From Desulfarculus baarsii DSM 2075 (GTDB lineage: Bacteria; Desulfobacterota; Desulfarculia; Desulfarculales; Desulfarculaceae), in assembly GCF_000143965.1 (NCBI RefSeq), contig NC_014365.1, positions 3,591,732 through 3,655,731 on the forward strand: a stretch of DNA of 64,000 bases. The letters are read 5' to 3'. A program made the translations under genes and the position numbers. The notes beneath the pieces were generated by a model. It made no database searches, was not told the DNA's origin, and was given only the letters and a program-made list of their open reading frames with translations. Shown here one piece after another: positions 25,916 through 34,074 of this stretch (the first letter of the stretch is position 1; each line of letters starts with the position of its first letter).

Positions 25916-26890
25916 TCACGGGGTTGGCGCGGCGGCCTCTTCGGCCGCCAGGCGCGCGCGGCGCTTTTCGCGCCATTGGCGGGCCTGGGCCAGCATGCGG
26001 CAGACCCCGCAAAGCTCGCTCATGGTCGGCGCGCCGCAGATCTGGCAGCGGCCGCCAAGCTGGGGCGGCGGCGGCGGCGCGGCCTTTTGGCGCAGAAACT
26101 CCAGGTAAAAATTGTGCTTGGTGCCGGGCATGTCGGCCTCGAGCTGGTCCATGGCTTTTTGATAATACAAAAGCGTGGCGCCCTTGGATCCGGCGCACTT
26201 GCCTTGGGCCACGGGTAGCTCGTGCACCTGGGCGAAGGCCCTGATCTCGGCGCCCTCCAGGCGGCAAAGCGGCTTGACCTTGCGCGCGAATCCGGTTGCG
26301 GCGTCGCCGCCGGACTCCAGCACCGGCCACATCGCTTGCAGGTAATCGAGGTGATTATGAATGAGATTGCCCAGCAGGCGGCCGGCCTCGTCGTCGAGAT
26401 GGTGGCCGGTGGCCACGGTGTCGAAGCCCAACTCCAGGCAGAGGCGGTTGAGAAAATGACGCTTGAACGTGCCGCAGACGCTGCAAAACTGGCGACGGGT
26501 GGCCCAGACGATCTCCTGCATGGAAAGCCCATCGGTGAGTTGGCCCAGGGAGGCCTCGTGCAGGGGCCGGCCCAGGCGGGCGGCCATCTGGCGGCAGCTT
26601 TGCAGCGAGGCCTCGGAAAACTCGCCCATCTCCAGGCACAGATGCACGCCGGCCGTCCGATAGCCCAACTCCTCCAGCGTCAGCCACAGGGCCAGCGAAT
26701 CCTTGCCGCCGCTGACGGCCACCAGCACCTCCTGGCCCGGCCGCAGCATGGCGTAGTCCTTGATGGCCTTTTGCACCTGGCGCTTGAAGAACAGATCGAG
26801 GCATGGGTCGCAAAAATGGGCGTTGTGGGCCGGCAGGCGGAAACGGGCCGGCTGGCGGCAGCGGGTGCATTTCATTCCGGGATCGGTCAT
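25916..26890 (-). CDS. TtuA/TtcA-type tRNA 2-thiolation ATP pyrophosphatase
   Basis: 324 residues. The PP-loop SGGKDSLALWL at about residue 59 adenylates a tRNA base before sulfur insertion. CSVCG in the middle and the conserved ATGHHLDDEAG loop match the TtuA/TtcA superfamily. Two zinc-finger-like CxxC pairs flank the core: CTRCRQ with CDPC at the N-terminus, and CQICG with CGVC near the C-terminus, an arrangement seen in TtuA. The tRNA position modified cannot be assigned. ATG 26890 is used although ATG 26875 is possible. It is the first gene of a four-gene operon. Confidence 0.82.
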   Translation of the reverse strand: MTDPGMKCTRCRQPARFRLPAHNAHFCDPCLDLFFKRQVQKAIKDYAMLRPGQEVLVAVSGGKDSLALWLTLEELGYRTAGVHLCLEMGEFSEASLQSCRQMAARLGRPLHEASLGQLTDGLSMQEIVWATRRQFCSVCGTFKRHFLNRLCLELGFDTVATGHHLDDEAGRLLGNLIHNHLDYLQAMWPVLESGGDAATGFARKVKPLCRLEGAEIRAFAQVHELPVAQGKCAGSKGATLLYYQKAMDQLEADMPGTKHNFYLEFLRQKAAPPPPPQLGGRCQICGAPTMSELCGVCRMLAQARQWREKRRARLAAEEAAAPTP

Positions 26891-26999
26891 GACCTCTTCC
26901 GTGGGGGCTGAACGGAACGCCGAGACTATGCTATCTTCTATATCTTATATGGCCCGCCAGCGCACGAGCCAAGTTGACGCGCGGGCGATGGAGGTTGTT

Positions 27000-27761
27000 T
27001 TGACCAGGTTGCTGTCGAGGCTTTTGCTTGTAACGGCGGTTTTTTGGGCGCTGGCGGCCCCGGCCTGGGCCGGCGACGGCCCCTGGGCCGGACGCGGGGC
27101 CGACGGTGCGGCCATGGACGGGGCCGGGTTGGCCCAGGCCCTGGCCGGACACCGGGCCTGGCTGCAAAGCGGCGGCGCGCAAGGCCGCAAACTGGACATG
27201 CAACGGGCCGACCTGAGCGGCGCGCCCCTGGAGCGAGCCAACCTGGCGCGGGCCGTGCTGGCCGGGGCCAGATTGGCCGCCGCCAAGCTGAACGGCGCGC
27301 ATCTGGCCGGGGCCTCGCTGGACTACGCCGACTGCCAAAAGGCCGACCTGCGCGGGGCCGACCTGCAACGAGCCGAGGCCTGGGGCTGTCGCCTGATCCA
27401 GGCCGACCTGCGCGGGGCCGACCTGCGCGGGGCCCAACTCACCGAGGCCAACCTCTATGGCGCCGACCTGCGCGGGGCCGACCTGCGCGGCGCGGCCCTG
27501 GTCACCGCCCGGCTGATCCAGGCCCGGCTGGAGGGCGCGCGGATGAAAGGGGCCGACCTGGATGGCGCCCAGCTCAGCGGCCAGGATCTGCGCCGCCTCG
27601 ACCTGGCCGGGGCCAAGCTGCGCTGGGCCGAGTTGGACGGCTGCGATCTGCGCGGCGTCGACCTGCGCGGGGCCGACCTGCGCCAGGCCAACCTCAAGGG
27701 CGCGCGCCTGAATGGGGCCAAGCTGGAGGGCGCGTTGCTGGAGGGCGCAAGCCGCGATTGA
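27000..27761 (+). CDS. Secreted pentapeptide-repeat protein
   Basis: 253 residues from a TTG start at 27000, selected because GGAGG lies 5 bp upstream and the signal peptide (RLLLVTAVFWALAAPAWAG) then begins properly. An ATG at 26988 is the alternative. The mature part is a right-handed beta-helix of about 30 A(D/N)LxX pentapeptides, with runs such as ADLRGADLRGA. Pentapeptide proteins include DNA mimics, but this one is exported, so that role is unlikely. The gene has a strong terminator downstream. DNA-level copies of GGCCGACCTGCGCGG recur, suggesting expansion by slippage or recombination. Confidence 0.82.
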   Translation: MTRLLSRLLLVTAVFWALAAPAWAGDGPWAGRGADGAAMDGAGLAQALAGHRAWLQSGGAQGRKLDMQRADLSGAPLERANLARAVLAGARLAAAKLNGAHLAGASLDYADCQKADLRGADLQRAEAWGCRLIQADLRGADLRGAQLTEANLYGADLRGADLRGAALVTARLIQARLEGARMKGADLDGAQLSGQDLRRLDLAGAKLRWAELDGCDLRGVDLRGADLRQANLKGARLNGAKLEGALLEGASRD

Positions 27762-27849
27762 TTTTTCGCCGGCCACGGCCCGGCGTCCGGGGCGTCGGGC
27801 GGGCTTGTTGCTAGGTTTTGTTTTTATTTTAAGCAGATGGCTCGGCACG

Positions 27850-27877
27850 AAAAAATCGCCTCCGATGGCGATTTTTT
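27850..27877 (+). terminator. Rho-independent terminator after the pentapeptide gene
   Basis: A perfect 11-bp stem (AAAAAATCGCC / GGCGATTTTTT) with a 6-base loop ends in T residues; its sequence works in both directions. Confidence 0.85.
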
Positions 27878-27878
27878 A

Positions 27879-27908
27879 TTGACACGCCGGGGGCGGTTTA
27901 TTTATATT
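27879..27908 (+). promoter_or_regulatory. Strong sigma-70 promoter upstream of the sigma-factor leader
   Basis: TTGACA (27879-27884) is followed by 18 bp and TATATT (27903-27908), or 17 bp and TTATAT. It sits directly after the terminator of the previous gene and about 450 bp ahead of the sigma-factor ATG. Confidence 0.75.
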
Positions 27909-27913
27909 GGGGG

Positions 27914-28355
27914 AATCGCATAAGCGCAAAGGGCTACGATTGCCCGGCATTAAGGCAATCCGTAGCATCCATCACGGGGAAACTATATCAGAAACCTTTT
28001 GGCCCGGCCAACCCCAAATGTTGGGGTTTGCGTGACAAAATCCTCCAGCGGAGGTGGGCGGGCCGTTTTTTCGGCGACCAATGGCCCGGCGATGAGGCCG
28101 GCCGGGGTTGCATCGGGCCGAGCCAAGCCTTAGCTTATGGCCAAAAGCGCCCGGCCCAGACGGCCAGGCGCGGCAAGACGGCTTGGCGGCAACAAAAATA
28201 TCGCCCCCAGAGGGCTTCAGCTAGAGCGATCCGCCGCGACCCGGCAATAAACAGGGCCCCAGGTTGGGCACATTAAAAAAACAACGGGAACGCCGCGGAA
28301 AAGACAACTTGGCATGGGGTCGGCCCGCGGGCCGACCGACGGAAAGGGATTAGCC
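27914..28355 (+). other. Long structured leader or small-RNA region before the sigma factor
   Basis: About 440 bp without a supportable gene. It has a 12-bp stem (GCTACGATTGCC with GGCAATCCGTAGC, one bulge) at about 27935-27970. An 8-bp hairpin (AACCCCAA/TTGGGGTT) lies near 28008-28026, and CCTCC/GGAGG at about 28042-28054 is followed by a TTTTTT tract. A perfect 20-bp palindrome at 28318-28337 ends just before the GGAAAGGGA ribosome site. It could be a 5' UTR with control of sigma-factor translation, an independent small RNA, or both. It does not match a riboswitch consensus I know. Confidence 0.5.
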
Positions 28356-29447
28356 ATGGCTGCCAGCCGTGAAGAAAGATTCGTCGATCCGGGTCTTGAC
28401 ACGCCGGTGACCTATTTCAAGGAAGTGGAAGGCCGCGACCTGCTCACCCCCGAAAGGGAGCTGGAGTTGGGCAAGACCATCCACGACGGGCGCAACGAGA
28501 TCCTGACCAAATCGCTGGTGATCATCAGCCGCTTCCAAGAGGCCGAGGACACCTGCCGGCGCATCACCGATTGGCTGGAGGACTCTCACAAGTCGCCGCT
28601 GTCGGTGGAGGACGTCATGGCCGAGGCCAAGGACCAGGTCTCGCGTTGCTGCCGCCGCCTGGGCGAGAAAAAGGTCGATGTCGAGCAACTGGTGCGCGAC
28701 ATCAACCGCGCCCGCCGTGAGGTGGAGGCCGCCGTCAGCGAGATGGTCGAGGCCAACCTGCGCCTGGCCGTGTCCATCGCCAAGAAATACACCTTCCGGG
28801 GCCTGTCGTTCGCCGACCTGATCCAGGAAGGCAACATCGGCCTGATGAAGGCGGTCAACCGTTACGACTATCGCACCGGCTACCGCTTCAGCACCTTCGC
28901 CTCGTGGTGGATCCGCCAGACCATCAGCCGGGCCATCTACGACCAGGCGCGGACGATCCGCATCCCCATCCACCTGTTGGAGCTGCGCAGCAAATACTTC
29001 CGCGTCTACTACGGCCTGCTCAAGGAGCTGGGCCGCGAGCCCACCCCCAAGGAGGTGGCCGAAAAAGTCGGCATCACCGAGGACAAGGTCAAGGAGATCA
29101 TCAACCTGACCCTGGACTCCACCTCACTGGAGACCCCGGTGGGCGAGGACGGCGACGAACTGGGCGACTTCATCGAGAACAAGGACGCCGAGGATCCCTT
29201 CTCGATGGTCGGCGAGACCGAGATGCACGGCCACCTGGAGGCCGCCCTGGATTCGCTGGACGGCCGCGAGCGCCGCATCCTCGAGATGCGCTTCGGTCTG
29301 GGCGACGAGGACGAGCACACCCTCGAGGAAGTTGGCCAGGTCTTTGGCCTCTCGCGCGAGCGCGTGCGCCAGATCGAGAAAAAGGCCCTGCAACGCCTGC
29401 GTCATCCCCAGTGGCGCACCATCCTCGAAGACCACGTCGGCTGCTGA
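28356..29447 (+). CDS. Sigma-70 family group 2 sigma factor (RpoS/RpoD-like)
   Basis: 363 residues from ATG 28356, with GGAAAGGGA upstream. It lacks region 1.1. Region 1.2 ([18 protein letters not shown]) is followed by region 2 with [33 protein letters not shown] and [15 protein letters not shown], region 3, and region 4 with EMRFGLGD and [18 protein letters not shown]. It has no RpoH box that I can identify. Its size and layout match RpoS-like alternative sigma factors, so it may direct a stress or stationary-phase programme. The long leader and palindrome upstream suggest post-transcriptional control. Confidence 0.9.
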   Translation: MAASREERFVDPGLDTPVTYFKEVEGRDLLTPERELELGKTIHDGRNEILTKSLVIISRFQEAEDTCRRITDWLEDSHKSPLSVEDVMAEAKDQVSRCCRRLGEKKVDVEQLVRDINRARREVEAAVSEMVEANLRLAVSIAKKYTFRGLSFADLIQEGNIGLMKAVNRYDYRTGYRFSTFASWWIRQTISRAIYDQARTIRIPIHLLELRSKYFRVYYGLLKELGREPTPKEVAEKVGITEDKVKEIINLTLDSTSLETPVGEDGDELGDFIENKDAEDPFSMVGETEMHGHLEAALDSLDGRERRILEMRFGLGDEDEHTLEEVGQVFGLSRERVRQIEKKALQRLRHPQWRTILEDHVGC

Positions 29448-29456
29448 TCGACCATC

Positions 29457-29500
29457 GGCGTGAAAGGCTCCCAAGACGGGGGCCTTTCACGCCGTCTTTT
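29457..29500 (+). terminator. Rho-independent terminator of the sigma-factor gene
   Basis: A perfect 12-bp stem GGCGTGAAAGGC/GCCTTTCACGCC with a 13-base loop, followed by GTCTTTT. Confidence 0.88.
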
Positions 29501-29577
29501 GCACGACAATCGTCACATCGCAGCATAGATCCATCATCGCCGGGGCGCGGCGCGCGCCTTGGGCCGGGAGCGTTGGC

Positions 29578-29892
29578 ATGGCTTGGCTTTACGTGTTTTT
29601 GGCGGGCCTGTTGGAAGTGGCCTTCGCGGTGTGCCTCAAGCTTTCCGACAGCTTCAGCCGCTGGCCCTACACCGTGGCCTTCATCTGTCTGTCGGGCCTT
29701 TCGCTGTGGTTGCTGACCCTGGCCATGCGCGCGATCCCCTTTGGCGTGTGCTACGCGGCGTGGACGGGCATCGGCGTGCTGGGCACCACGCTCATCGGCG
29801 TGGTCTGGTTTGACGATCCGCTCAACTGGACCAGAATCGCCTTCACCCTGACCCTGCTGGGCTCGATCGTCGGCCTGCGCCTGACAGCCTGA
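29578..29892 (+). CDS. Small multidrug resistance family transporter, Gdx/SugE-like
   Basis: 104 residues, four transmembrane helices, with GGGAG upstream of the ATG. The essential membrane glutamate is present at residue 13 (AGLLEVAFAV). LKLSDSFSRWP and AMRAIPFGVCYAAWTGIG resemble SugE/Gdx proteins (guanidinium exporters) more than EmrE. It is likely an antiparallel homodimer exchanging a cation for protons. No guanidine riboswitch was recognised upstream. It stands alone between two terminators. Confidence 0.85.
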   Translation: MAWLYVFLAGLLEVAFAVCLKLSDSFSRWPYTVAFICLSGLSLWLLTLAMRAIPFGVCYAAWTGIGVLGTTLIGVVWFDDPLNWTRIAFTLTLLGSIVGLRLTA

Positions 29893-29906
29893 GCCTCCGC
29901 CGAAAA

Positions 29907-29955
29907 GCCGCGGGGCGCGACCATTCCAGGCCGCGCCCCGTGGCGTTGTTTTTTT
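29907..29955. terminator. Bidirectional terminator between the SMR and chemoreceptor genes
   Basis: GCCGCGGGGCGCG pairs with CGCGCCCCGTGGC (one G-T pair). T residues follow on the plus strand, and AAAA precedes the stem for the convergent minus-strand gene. Confidence 0.82.
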
Positions 29956-29965
29956 GCTATACCGG

Positions 29966-31975
29966 CTAGAATTCCGAGAAGCTATCGTCGTCGACCTCGT
30001 GGCTGGCGCTGCGCGCCGCGCTGGCCGGCAGGCGCAGGGTGGCCGCCGGCTTGACGGCCTTGGCCGACTGGGCGGCGGGCAGGGCCTGGTGGGCCGGCGC
30101 GACCGGACGGGCGGCCGCCGGCGGCAGTTGATATTGGGCGCTGGATGCGCCATTGCCGCTGGCTCCGCCGACCAGGGCGGCCAGGTCGTTGACGTGGCCC
30201 AGCATCTGTTCGGCCTGGGCGCTGAGCTCCTCGGAGGCGGCGGCCGATTCCTCGGCGTTGGCGGCGTTGAGCTGGGTGACGCGGTCCATCTCGGAGGCGG
30301 CCATGTTGATCTGCTCGATGCCCTGGGCCTGCTCGCGGCTGGCCGCGGCGATCTCGCCCACCAGCTCGCCGACCTTCATGGCCGACTGGCTTACCCGGCC
30401 AAAGGCGTCATCGGTGCGGCCCACCAGTTGGGAGCCCTCGCGGATGTTGGAAAGGCTTTCCTCGATGAGGGCGGTGGTGTTCTTGGCCGCCTCGGCGGCG
30501 CGCATGGCCAGGTTGCGCACCTCGTCGGCCACCACGGCAAACCCCGCGCCCGCCTCACCGGCCCGGGCGGCCTCCACGGCGGCGTTCAAGGCCAGGAGGT
30601 TTGTCTGGAAGGCGATCTCGTCGATGGTCTTGATGATCTTGGAGGTCTGATCACTGGTGGCGCTGATGCGGTCCATGGCCACGCGCAGGTCGCTCATGGC
30701 CTGGACGGCCTCGTGGACGGTGGCGATGGTCTCGCGGGTGAGGGCGTCGGCCTGGCGGGCCGAATCGGCGTTGTGCTTGGTCATCGAGCCCATCTCCTCC
30801 AGCGAGGAGCTGGTCTCCTCCAGCGAGGCCGCCTGCTGGGAAGCGCCCTCGGCCAGGGACTGGCTGGCCCCCGAGACCTGGCCGGCCGCCGCGGCCACCT
30901 GGGCCGAGCCGTTGCTGAGGCCGCGGATGACTTCGTTGATGGGCTTGGTGACGCTGCGAGTGATGAAGAAGGCCAGGAGCAGGCCGGCCACCAGGCCCAC
31001 GCCGGCCCCGCCGCCCATGGTCAGCTTGGCCGAAGCCGAGGCGGCGTTCAGCTTGCCCTTCTGGTCCTCCAGGGCGGCCGCGCACATTTCCTGGGTCTGG
31101 CGGGCGGCGGCGATCATGGCCTGGTCGGCCTGCTTCTGCTGGCCAATCAGCTCGGAGTATTCATCGAAGTTTTCGTGATAGTCGTGCAGGGCGGAGGCGA
31201 TGCCGGCCATCTGGTCCTTGTGCGCCTGCTGGACCAACCGGGCCTCCATGGCCTTGGCCAGGGCGATGATCTGGTCGATGAGCTTTTCGTTTTCCTCGTG
31301 CCATTTTTGTTCGCCGTGGCTGATGATGTATTCCTTTTCGGCCTTGCGGGCCTCGAGGAACCATTCGACCATCTGGTTGGCGTCGCGCAGGTTGGCCAGC
31401 TTGGCGGCGGTGAAAGATTCGGATTTGGCGCGCAGGGCGGCCATCTCCTCGGGCGTGTGCTCGCGGGCCAGGAGTTGGTCCATGGCGGTCTTGTCGGCGG
31501 CCATGCTCTCGACGAGTTGCTTTTGCTGATCGACGACGATGGCCTCGGTGTCGGCCAGGGCCTGCCTGGCCTTGGCCCGCATGGCCTCCATGACCTGGTC
31601 GCACTTTTCGCCCATGGCCACGTAGCCGGCAAAAACCTTCTCGTAGTTTTCAGCGGCGGCCACGACCTGGTCCATCTGCCGGCGGTTGATTTCGTCCTCG
31701 AAGACGTCCTTGGTGGCCAGGGCCTGGGCCTTGATCCGCTCGGCGTTTTCCAGGGTGGCGGTGGCGGATTGTTTGTCGCCGCGGATGATGAAGTTTTTCT
31801 CGTTGCGGCGGGCCTCGGCCATCAGCGCGGCGATCTTGTTGACGTCTTCGCGGTTTTCCACGCGGCCGGCAACCGCCTGCAGGCTGACCCACCCCGCCCC
31901 CGCCACAATCACCAGCAGCAGCAGAATGACGGCGAATCCACTGAACATCTTGGCGCCAAGAGTCATCTTCTTCAT
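29966..31975 (-). CDS. Methyl-accepting chemotaxis protein
   Basis: 669 residues from ATG 31975, with AAGGAAGG upstream. TM1 is near residues 10-30 (FAVILLLLVIVAGAGWVSL). The periplasmic region has two similar helical segments (RRNEKNFIIRGD and RKAEKEYIISHGE), as in helical bimodular (HBM) sensors. TM2 (VGLVAGLLLAFFITRSV) leads into a short HAMP and a full cytoplasmic coiled coil with the hairpin tip (IDEIAFQTNLLALNAAVEAARAGEAG). It ends DDDSFSEF, without the NWETF CheR tether. A sigma-54 promoter lies about 110 bp upstream. HBM domains in characterised McpS proteins bind TCA-cycle acids; the ligand here is unknown. Confidence 0.93.
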   Translation of the reverse strand: MKKMTLGAKMFSGFAVILLLLVIVAGAGWVSLQAVAGRVENREDVNKIAALMAEARRNEKNFIIRGDKQSATATLENAERIKAQALATKDVFEDEINRRQMDQVVAAAENYEKVFAGYVAMGEKCDQVMEAMRAKARQALADTEAIVVDQQKQLVESMAADKTAMDQLLAREHTPEEMAALRAKSESFTAAKLANLRDANQMVEWFLEARKAEKEYIISHGEQKWHEENEKLIDQIIALAKAMEARLVQQAHKDQMAGIASALHDYHENFDEYSELIGQQKQADQAMIAAARQTQEMCAAALEDQKGKLNAASASAKLTMGGGAGVGLVAGLLLAFFITRSVTKPINEVIRGLSNGSAQVAAAAGQVSGASQSLAEGASQQAASLEETSSSLEEMGSMTKHNADSARQADALTRETIATVHEAVQAMSDLRVAMDRISATSDQTSKIIKTIDEIAFQTNLLALNAAVEAARAGEAGAGFAVVADEVRNLAMRAAEAAKNTTALIEESLSNIREGSQLVGRTDDAFGRVSQSAMKVGELVGEIAAASREQAQGIEQINMAASEMDRVTQLNAANAEESAAASEELSAQAEQMLGHVNDLAALVGGASGNGASSAQYQLPPAAARPVAPAHQALPAAQSAKAVKPAATLRLPASAARSASHEVDDDSFSEF

Positions 31976-32082
31976 CGCGGACCTTCCTTTTATCGGAACC
32001 GGGCCCACCCCGGCTTGACTCGGGGCGCGGGCATCGGGCATGGACCCGGTTGGTTTCGTTTGTGCTTACGCGCCACGAGCAT

Positions 32083-32098
32083 TGCAACCGACGTGCCA
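32083..32098 (-). promoter_or_regulatory. Sigma-54 promoter of the chemoreceptor gene
   Basis: On the minus strand TGGCAC-N5-TTGCA matches the -24/-12 consensus (GG and GC correctly spaced), with a further AT after TTGCA. It lies about 108 bp upstream of the chemoreceptor ATG and implies activation by an NtrC-type protein such as the one at 54111 or another in the genome. Confidence 0.8.
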
Positions 32099-32354
32099 TG
32101 TGAAAATTGGGACCGGCTACCAAGCCAGGCTTTTTTTCGCGTTGGCCACTCTTGGTGTTAGTGAATATAACCACCAGCCATGAATGATGAATCTCCGTTC
32201 ATGACCGCGGCGCGAATCGGTCACCGCCTGTGGCTGCTTGGCAATGGGGCTGTGCCTAAAGGCGTGGGCAAGCCTTGGCGGTCCTAATCTTCTGGACGGC
32301 GTCCAGAAATCCGGGATTGCGGTATGACTAAACTGGATTCGTGTCCGGTCTGGC

Positions 32355-32395
32355 GGGAAAATGACGCGGCCCCAGGCCGGGGAGCCGGGGGCCGC
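32355..32395 (-). terminator. Probable terminator of the first CoA-transferase gene
   Basis: The minus-strand transcript forms GCGGCCCC/GGGGCCGC with an internal CGG/CCG extension, followed by a short ATTTT tract. The T tract is weak. Confidence 0.5.
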
Positions 32396-32441
32396 TATGA
32401 ATTCAAGCGCGGTCGGACGCCGAGAGTTCGGCTATCCGCCC

Positions 32442-33788
32442 TTAGAGGCGCTTGTTGCTCTGACGCCAGATGCCCATCTTTTCCGCCTCTTTGATCAAGT
32501 CCTCGCGGAAATCGGGGTGGGCGATGTTGATCATGCCTTCGGCGCGCATCCAGGTGGGCATGCCGGGCATGCGCGCCGCGCCGTATTCGGTGACGATGTA
32601 GTCGACCATCTGGCGCGGCACGGTGACGACGCTGCCCGGCTTGAAGGTGGGCACGATGCGGCTGATGACGTTGCCCTTGGAGTCCTTGCGCGTGCTGGTC
32701 ATGCACAGGAAGCTCTTGCCGCCCTCGGACCACTGGGAGCCCAGGACGAAATCCCACAGACCGCCGTTGCCCGAGATCTGGTGGTAGCCGGTGCTCTCGG
32801 CGTTGACCTGGTTGAACAAGTCGGCCTCGACGATGTTGCAGATGGAGATGAAGTTCTTCATCGCGCCGATGCGCCGGGGGTCGTTGGTGTATTCGACGTT
32901 GTAGGAGGCCAGGCCGGGGTTGTTGTGCATGAAGTCGTACATGCGCTGGCTGCCGATGGCGAAGGTGTAGGCCACGCGGTAGCGGTCGAACTCCTTCATG
33001 GCCCCGTTCATGCGGCCCGACTCGATCATGTCCACGTAGGAGGGCACGAACATCTCGGTGTGGCCGCCCAGATTTTTCAGGTCGCTGTCGGCGATGAGCT
33101 TGCCCACGGCGCTGGGCATGCCGCCGATGCCCAACTGCACCGTGGCCCCGTCGACGATGTGCTTGAGGATGTGGCCGGCGATGGCCTTGTCCTCGGGCGA
33201 GGGCTCGGCCTCGGGGGCGTTGAAGGGCCCCTCCTCGGCCCGGCCGTCGATGATGTAGTCGACCTCGGAGATGTGGATGGCCTCCTCCGCGCCGCCCAGG
33301 CACACCGGCAGCTTGTCGCTGACCTCCACGACGGTTTTTTCGGCCACCGCCAGCTTGACCCTGGTCTCGCTGTTCTGCGGGCCCAGGTTGAACCAGCCGT
33401 GCTCGTCCATGGGGCAGACCCGCGCCGCCGTCACCCGCGGCGAAACGCCGATGTGGCCGCGAAAGATCTTGGGCGACATGTGATAGAGCACCGGGCAATA
33501 ATAAACGCTGTTGGGCCCCAGCTTGAGCAGGCGGGTGAGCTTGCTGTATTGCAGATCGACGTAGATGAACGAATCGGGCTTTTGCGCCACCTCGGGCACC
33601 GGCGGCGTGGTCACCGCCGTGATGATGATCACCTCGGAAAGCTCTTCGTGGCGGGCGGCCAGGGCCCGGTCGAAGGCGATGGGTTTGCCGTTGAAAAAGC
33701 CATAGGCCACGGCGTCGCCGCTGTTGACGACCTTGGCCGCCTCTTCGGCCGAGACCAATTTTTGCTTGTATTCCGCTTCGTAAGCCAC
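32442..33788 (-). CDS. Acetyl-CoA hydrolase/transferase family CoA-transferase (paralogue 1)
   Basis: 448 residues from GTG 33788, chosen by AGGGG upstream and by alignment with the paralogue at 34075. Class I CoA-transferase features: [14 protein letters not shown] in the N-domain, [15 protein letters not shown] and GHTEMF, whose Glu is the likely CoA-accepting residue, then [12 protein letters not shown] near the C-terminus. The family moves CoA between acetyl-CoA and acids such as butyrate or 4-hydroxybutyrate, or hydrolyses acetyl-CoA. It is about 449 residues like its neighbour, so the pair arose by duplication. Substrate is not readable. Confidence 0.9.
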   Translation of the reverse strand: MAYEAEYKQKLVSAEEAAKVVNSGDAVAYGFFNGKPIAFDRALAARHEELSEVIIITAVTTPPVPEVAQKPDSFIYVDLQYSKLTRLLKLGPNSVYYCPVLYHMSPKIFRGHIGVSPRVTAARVCPMDEHGWFNLGPQNSETRVKLAVAEKTVVEVSDKLPVCLGGAEEAIHISEVDYIIDGRAEEGPFNAPEAEPSPEDKAIAGHILKHIVDGATVQLGIGGMPSAVGKLIADSDLKNLGGHTEMFVPSYVDMIESGRMNGAMKEFDRYRVAYTFAIGSQRMYDFMHNNPGLASYNVEYTNDPRRIGAMKNFISICNIVEADLFNQVNAESTGYHQISGNGGLWDFVLGSQWSEGGKSFLCMTSTRKDSKGNVISRIVPTFKPGSVVTVPRQMVDYIVTEYGAARMPGMPTWMRAEGMINIAHPDFREDLIKEAEKMGIWRQSNKRL

Positions 33789-33864
33789 TTTCGCACCCCT
33801 GTATTTGAACCGCCGACCGCCGCCGGGGTTGGTTGCCCTTTTTTGCACAAATCAAGTGGCGCGA

Positions 33865-33893
33865 AGTATACCCACAATCAACAGGGTGGTCCA
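33865..33893 (-). promoter_or_regulatory. Sigma-70 promoter of CoA-transferase paralogue 1
   Basis: Minus-strand TGGACC (33893-33888), 17-bp spacer, TATACT (33870-33865), about 77 bp upstream of the GTG start. Confidence 0.6.
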
Positions 33894-34007
33894 GAGCTTA
33901 CGCCGGGTGAACATCGTTTATAACATATTATAATGACTGATTTTTTCGATCGATCGTTCGGTGAATTGACCGGCGACGAACAGCTCCGCCGGCCCATGGC
34001 GCGCTTC

Positions 34008-34049
34008 GGCCGCCGCACGGTGGAATTCATGTTTCACCGTGCGGCGGCC
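34008..34049. terminator. 15-bp perfect hairpin downstream of CoA-transferase paralogue 2
   Basis: GGCCGCCGCACGGTG and CACCGTGCGGCGGCC pair perfectly around a 12-base loop containing GAATTC. It lies 26 bp past the stop of the minus-strand gene ending at 34075. There is no T tract, so it may be an mRNA-stabilising hairpin or a Rho-aided terminator. Confidence 0.5.
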
Positions 34050-34074
34050 TCAAGTTGATAATCGTCAAGGCCCC

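Larger units (their letters stand above)
31976..32441. other. Intergenic region between CoA-transferase end and chemoreceptor start
   Basis: About 466 bp without a gene. It holds the sigma-54 promoter at 32083-32098 and a CoA-transferase terminator hairpin at 32366-32395. A perfect 8-bp inverted repeat (TTCTGGAC/GTCCAGAA, 32290-32308) could be a binding site for an enhancer protein, as it lies about 200 bp upstream of the sigma-54 promoter. Confidence 0.55.
33789..34074. other. Spacer between the two CoA-transferase genes
   Basis: 286 bp without a gene. It contains the promoter at 33865-33893, AT-rich sequence (CATATTATAATGA) and the long hairpin at 34008-34049. The two paralogues therefore have separate transcription signals rather than one shared mRNA. 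Confidence 0.55.

Noticed and set aside
27914..28100. Possible riboswitch, 6S RNA, tmRNA or SRP RNA
   Set aside because: Hairpins are real, but no consensus core of these RNAs (including GEMM, cobalamin, ykkC types) could be matched, so no named RNA is called.
28028..28276. 82-codon frame inside the sigma-factor leader
   Set aside because: It overlaps the hairpins, has poor start signals and improbable composition.
29500..29577. Guanidine riboswitch upstream of the Gdx/SugE-like gene
   Set aside because: The 78-bp gap lacks recognisable ykkC, mini-ykkC or guanidine-III elements.
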